This document shows, piece by piece, positions 60,982-64,000 of a stretch of 64,000 nt of DNA. A program made the translations under genes and the position numbers. Location of the stretch: contig JAPKYZ010000021.1 in the NCBI GenBank assembly GCA_026394055.1, positions 62,001-126,000 of the forward strand, written 5' to 3'. The notes beneath the pieces are model-generated. The model did no database searches. It saw nothing but the letters and a program-made list of their open reading frames with translations, and was not told the origin of the DNA. How positions within the stretch are numbered: position 1 is the stretch's first letter; the number at the start of each line of letters is the position of its first letter. The stretch is from Acidobacteriota bacterium (GTDB taxonomy: Bacteria; Acidobacteriota; Terriglobia; Bryobacterales; Bryobacteraceae).

Positions 60982-61371
60982 CTATCCCTTGAACCGCTCG
61001 TCAACCTCCACCTGATACCCCGTCACCAGCTTGTTGGTCTCATTGGCCATGCCGACCACGGCCATCAGTTCGCCAAACATCTCGGGCGTCATCCCGGCTT
61101 TGCGGGCGGCGGCGGAGTGGGAGGCGATGCAGTAGTTGCACTGGTTGGTGGTGGAGACGGCGACGTAGATCAGCTCCTTGGTGAGCGGGTCCAGCGCGCC
61201 GGGGGCCATGATCTGCTTGATCGATTCCCAGGTGCGTTTGAGCGTCGCCGGGTCATTGGCGAGGGCCTTCCAAAAATTGTTGATGTAGTCGGTTTGGCGG
61301 GTCTGCATGATGTCGTCAAACACTGCCTTCACGGCGGGTGAGGCGTCGGCGTACTCGATCAGTTGGGGCAT
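60982..61371 (-). CDS. AhpD/carboxymuconolactone decarboxylase-family protein
   Basis: The 129-residue protein has the AhpD-like redox motif TTNQCNYCIASHSAAARKAG with CxxC and the following His (CNYCIASH). Helices from the CMD fold follow (MTPEMFGELMAVVGMANETN, KLVTGYQVEV). Such proteins use the Cys pair in peroxide defence or as reductants, usually as a trimer. It lies between the DUF4143 ATPase and the divergent hicBA genes. Only the fold and CxxC are certain. Confidence 0.9.
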   Translation of the reverse strand: MPQLIEYADASPAVKAVFDDIMQTRQTDYINNFWKALANDPATLKRTWESIKQIMAPGALDPLTKELIYVAVSTTNQCNYCIASHSAAARKAGMTPEMFGELMAVVGMANETNKLVTGYQVEVDERFKG

Positions 61372-61419
61372 CTCCTCACTCTAGCGGGCCGGACCGTTTC
61401 ATGGGTCTACACTGGGGAT

Positions 61420-61641
61420 ATGAAGCGCAAGGCATCCATCGTGATCGAATCTGATGAGCAGGGCTACTATGCGCGCTGCCCGGAGTTGAAAGGTTGTCAG
61501 TCGCAGGGCGACACTCTGGACGAAGCGATGCGGAACATTCGGGAAGCGATCGAGTTGTACCTGGAGACGCTGCCGGAAGACGAGCGCGAATCGCGTCTGA
61601 GCCAACAAATTCTGACGGCGACGATTGAGGTAAATGCCTAA
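61420..61641 (+). CDS. hicB: HicB-like antitoxin
   Basis: The ATG at 61420 (MKRKASIVIESDEQGYYARC) starts the conserved HicB domain; the frame extends to 61363 but overlaps the divergent AhpD-like gene. The 73-residue protein has PELKGCQSQGDTLDEAMRNI and REAIELYLETLPEDERE, the partly degraded RNase H-like fold that binds HicA. It lacks an added DNA-binding domain. The antitoxin comes first and overlaps the toxin gene by eight bases, so translation is coupled. Confidence 0.9.
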   Translation: MKRKASIVIESDEQGYYARCPELKGCQSQGDTLDEAMRNIREAIELYLETLPEDERESRLSQQILTATIEVNA

Positions 61642-61834
61642 ACTGCCTCGCTGGACGTCGGTTGAGGCGGAGGCTAGGTTGCGAGCCGCCGGCTTCGAGT
61701 TGATTCGCAGCAAAGGCAGCCACCGGATCTTCAAGAAGGATGAGAGACGCGTGGTCGTACCCTTCCATTCAGGGCGCATCCTTCATCCGAAGATCATTCG
61801 GGAAGTACTAGAAGCGATTGAGGAGGCTCCATGA
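61634..61834 (+). CDS. hicA: HicA-like mRNA interferase toxin
   Basis: The 66-residue toxin shows the HicA double-stranded-RNA-binding-like fold: RWTSVEAEARLRAAGFELIR and SKGSHRIFKKDERRVVVPFH with the catalytic His in GSHRIF. HSGRILHPKIIREVLEAIEE follows. It cleaves mRNA when free of HicB. Unusually, its stop overlaps the start of the methylmalonyl-CoA mutase gene by four bases (ATGA), so toxin and metabolic enzyme are translationally coupled. Confidence 0.92.
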   Translation: MPKLPRWTSVEAEARLRAAGFELIRSKGSHRIFKKDERRVVVPFHSGRILHPKIIREVLEAIEEAP

Positions 61835-63411
61835 GCAAGCTGGCCACAGCCCGCATCTACGAGACTCTGTCCGGCATTCCCCTCGAAGCCGCCTACACCG
61901 GCCATCCGCATCCGGCTGCTGCTCCGGGGCAGTTTCCTTACACACGCGGCATCCACGAAACCATGTACCGCGGCCGCTTGTGGACCATGCGGCAGTTCTC
62001 CGGATTCGCCACGCCGGAGGAGACGAATGCGCGTTATCGCTACCTGCTGAGCCAGGGGCAGACCGGGCTTTCGGTGGCTTTCGATTTACCGACGCTGATG
62101 GGTCTCGATAGCGATCATCCGCACTCGTTGGGTGAGGTGGGCAAGTGTGGCGTGGCGGTGTCGTCGCTGGAAGACATGGAGACACTGTTCGCCGGCATTC
62201 CGCTGGCTGAAGTCTCGGTTTCGATGACCATCAACTCCCCGGCGCCGGTGATCTGGGCCATGTATGCGGTGGCGGCGGAGCGGCAAGGGGCGGACGTCGC
62301 GGCGCTTTCCGGGACACTCCAGAACGACATCTTGAAGGAGTACATCGCGCAGAAGGAGTACATCTATCCGCCCGCGCCCTCACTGCGTTTGGCGGTGGAT
62401 GTCATCGAGTACACCGCGCGTCGTGCGCCGCGCTACAACCCGGTGTCGATCTCTGGTTATCACATCCGGGAAGCGGGTTCCAATGCCATTCAGGAGCTGG
62501 CCTTCACTCTGCGGGATGGCATTGAGTATGTCGACCAGATGGTGAAGCGCGGCATACCCGTCGACAACTTCGCGCCGCGGCTGAGCTTCTTTTGGAACGC
62601 GCACAACGACTTTTTTGAAGAGATCGCCAAGTTCCGCGCCGCGCGGCGCATGTGGGCGCACATCATGCGGGATCGCTTTGGGGCGCGCGATGAGCGTAGC
62701 TGGAAGCTCCGGTGCCACGCGCAGACGGCGGGCTGCACGCTCACCTGGCAGCAGCCGGAGAACAATCTGGTTCGCACGGCCGTGCAGGCGATGGCGGCGG
62801 TGATCGGCGGCACGCAGTCTCTGCACACGAATTCGCTCGATGAAGCCTACGCTCTGCCCAGTGAGCAAGCGGCCACGCTGGCGCTCCGCACGCAGCAGGT
62901 GATTGCGCATGAATCGGGCATCACCGAATTTCCGGACCCGTTTGGCGGCAGCCACTTTGTCGAACAGCTCACCGACGAGATCGAGCGGCGCGCCCAAGCC
63001 TACATCACCAAGATCGATGAGCTGGGCGGCATGCTGCCCGCGATCGAGCAAGGCTACCCCCAAGCCGAGATCGCCCAAGCCAGCTACGACTATCAGCGGC
63101 TGATCGAATCAAAGCGCCTGCTGATCGCTGGCGTCAACGCCTTCACGGTGAAGAATGAGCACCCGCCGGAACTGCTGCAGATCAGCGGCGAAGCGACTGA
63201 ACGCCAATGCAGTAAGCTGGCCAGCCTGCGGAAGCGCCGCGACGGCGCGGCCGTGGAACGGGCGCTCGAACGATTACGGGAAGCTTGCCGGGGCACGGAG
63301 AACACGATGCCGCACATCCTGGCCGCCGTCCGCGCCTATGCGACGACGGGCGAAATATGCGCGGCCATGGGCGACATCTTCGGCGGCTGGACCGAGACGA
63401 GCGTCCTGTAG
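61831..63411 (+). CDS. Methylmalonyl-CoA mutase family, catalytic (large) subunit
   Basis: The 526-residue protein is the (beta/alpha)8 barrel of the acyl-CoA mutase family: YRGRLWTMRQFSGFATPEET, GLSVAFDLPTLMGLDSDHPH, SVSMTINSPAPVIWAMYAVA, NPVSISGYHIREAGSNAIQE (His near residue 215) and TQSLHTNSLDEAYALPSEQA. The C-terminal B12-binding domain is absent, so the small subunit must be encoded elsewhere; none is seen up to the end. Members rearrange methylmalonyl-, ethylmalonyl- or isobutyryl-CoA; YxxRLW and the TMR motif favour methylmalonyl-CoA, but this is not certain. The start overlaps hicA by four bases. Confidence 0.93.
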   Translation: MSKLATARIYETLSGIPLEAAYTGHPHPAAAPGQFPYTRGIHETMYRGRLWTMRQFSGFATPEETNARYRYLLSQGQTGLSVAFDLPTLMGLDSDHPHSLGEVGKCGVAVSSLEDMETLFAGIPLAEVSVSMTINSPAPVIWAMYAVAAERQGADVAALSGTLQNDILKEYIAQKEYIYPPAPSLRLAVDVIEYTARRAPRYNPVSISGYHIREAGSNAIQELAFTLRDGIEYVDQMVKRGIPVDNFAPRLSFFWNAHNDFFEEIAKFRAARRMWAHIMRDRFGARDERSWKLRCHAQTAGCTLTWQQPENNLVRTAVQAMAAVIGGTQSLHTNSLDEAYALPSEQAATLALRTQQVIAHESGITEFPDPFGGSHFVEQLTDEIERRAQAYITKIDELGGMLPAIEQGYPQAEIAQASYDYQRLIESKRLLIAGVNAFTVKNEHPPELLQISGEATERQCSKLASLRKRRDGAAVERALERLREACRGTENTMPHILAAVRAYATTGEICAAMGDIFGGWTETSVL

Positions 63412-63446
63412 GGCTGAATCTAGTGCTGTCCTGCGGCCGAGGCCGA

Positions 63447-63487
63447 CAACAGAGAACACAGAAACTACAGAGTTTACAGAAATTACT
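63447..63487. repeat. Short degenerate ACAGA-type repeat
   Basis: About 41 bases consist of imperfect repeats of ACAGA(A/G) spaced by short TA-rich words, in the gap between the mutase stop (63411) and the ATPase. The base composition is much poorer in GC than the neighbourhood. It is too short and irregular for a CRISPR and may be slippage-derived. Confidence 0.55.
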
Positions 63488-63531
63488 CCATTGCGATAAT
63501 ATCGAAAAGATCGCTATACATCACGGACCCT

Positions 63532-64000
63532 GTCACCAATCCGTATGCGCCAGGAGCAGGTACGCCACCGCCCGAACTGGCCGGTCGGGATGCGTTGCGC
63601 GAACAGGTCAGGATCGCGATCGCACGGCATCGCCGCGGCAATCCGGCCAAGAGTGTTCTGATGGTTGGCCTTCGCGGAGTTGGGAAGACGGTACTGCTTG
63701 ATCAGATGCGTAACGACGCCGAAGCCGCCGGTGTTTACACAGTACGGGTGGAAGCTCCAGAGGGGCGTTCTCTTCCGGCAATCCTGGCTCCGCTCCTGCG
63801 TCAGGTTCTGCTCCGGCTCAGCCGCATAGCCGCCGCCAGGGACATCGCAACCAGGGGCTTGCGTGCCCTGGCTGGCTTCGCCAAGGCCCTGAAGATCACC
63901 TACAACGACATCGAGGTTGGCATAGACTTCGATCCTGAGCCAGGCCTAACGGACAATGGCGACCTTGAAGGGGACCTAGCGTCGCTGCTCGAGCAGGTAG
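63532..64000 (+). CDS. AAA ATPase (ORC1/Cdc6-like AAA_16 type), partial, without a standard start codon
   Basis: A frame of 156 codons runs off the right edge: TNPYAPGAGTPPPELAGRDA, LREQVRIAIARHRRGNPAKS, VLMVGLRGVGKTVLLDQMRN with a Walker A (GLRGVGKT) and a helical part (IAAARDIATRGLRALAGFAK). The homologous N-terminus normally reads M-T-N-P-Y, but here GTC (63532-63534) stands where ATG or GTG is expected. The frame is open upstream to a TAG at 63421-63423, with no ATG, GTG or TTG between. It may use a rare start, be an inactivated copy, or carry one base error. The GC content is slightly lower than that of neighbours. ATPase identity is firm, the start is not. Confidence 0.7.

Noticed and set aside
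63447-63487. Possible CRISPR-like or tandem array
   Set aside because: Units are 5-8 bases and irregular, with no spacers of constant length; no cas genes are present.

Overview
The window is a GC-rich bacterial chromosome segment with dense coding on both strands. Several traits together point to Acidobacteria of the Solibacter/Bryobacter type: three very large Oar-type TonB-dependent receptors with an N-terminal carboxypeptidase-regulatory-like domain, a planctomycete-type cytochrome c/DUF1549 protein, a DUF1080 protein, winged-helix/TPR regulators and PEP-CTERM surface proteins. The assignment is inferred from gene content, because no 16S rRNA is present. No prophage, insertion sequence or CRISPR array was seen.

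Region by region. 1-5.9 kb: a partial secreted cytochrome c/DUF1549 protein, a divergent DUF1080 protein, a methyltransferase, a Tat-exported PLP enzyme, a small coiled-coil protein and an Rrf2 regulator. 6.2-9.5 kb: the first Oar-type receptor. 9.6-18 kb: a signalling block. It holds a nucleotide-transporter-like membrane protein with HEAT repeats, a cyclic-nucleotide-binding-fold protein, a histidine kinase and a receiver in one tight operon, with a second kinase facing away. A LytS/LytR pair behind a TPR protein with a terminal haem motif follows. 18-23.3 kb: an MFS transporter and a HGSNAT-like acyltransferase whose genes overlap tail to tail, small proteins, and RelA/SpoT. 23.3-26.8 kb: a TonB-ExbB-ExbD-ExbD-lipoprotein operon, probably the energy source for the Oar receptors. 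26.8-32.6 kb: secF, secD, yajC, tgt and two small genes. 32.7-35.9 kb: a four-gene cluster (DUF3299, His-rich ZrgA-like protein, ABC ATPase, FtsX-type permease) matching known zinc-uptake loci. 36-38.6 kb: a BrnT/BrnA toxin-antitoxin pair, a Cys/Met-metabolism PLP enzyme and a methyltransferase.

38.6-50.1 kb: two more Oar-type receptors around a TMEM175-like channel, an ABC exporter and a secreted LamG-like protein, then a 3-hydroxyisobutyrate-dehydrogenase-like gene. 50.1-53.7 kb: a gene-free stretch with a near-consensus promoter and a roughly 178-nt, strongly structured RNA candidate with 6S RNA-like architecture. A tandem pair of PEP-CTERM genes, each with its own terminator, and a divergent winged-helix/TPR regulator follow. 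53.8-57.8 kb: dxr, rseP, a polysaccharide deacetylase, a DUF1801 protein and tRNA-Arg(ACG). 57.9-64 kb: uvrC, a DUF4143 ATPase beside a perfect 27-bp palindrome, an AhpD-like protein, hicBA overlapping a methylmalonyl-CoA mutase gene, and a partial AAA ATPase with no standard start codon.

The best candidates for new biology are the 6S-like RNA locus (50136-50348) and the transporter-like/HEAT/cNMP-fold/two-component module (9577-15435). All family names come from motif recognition by eye; no database search was run.
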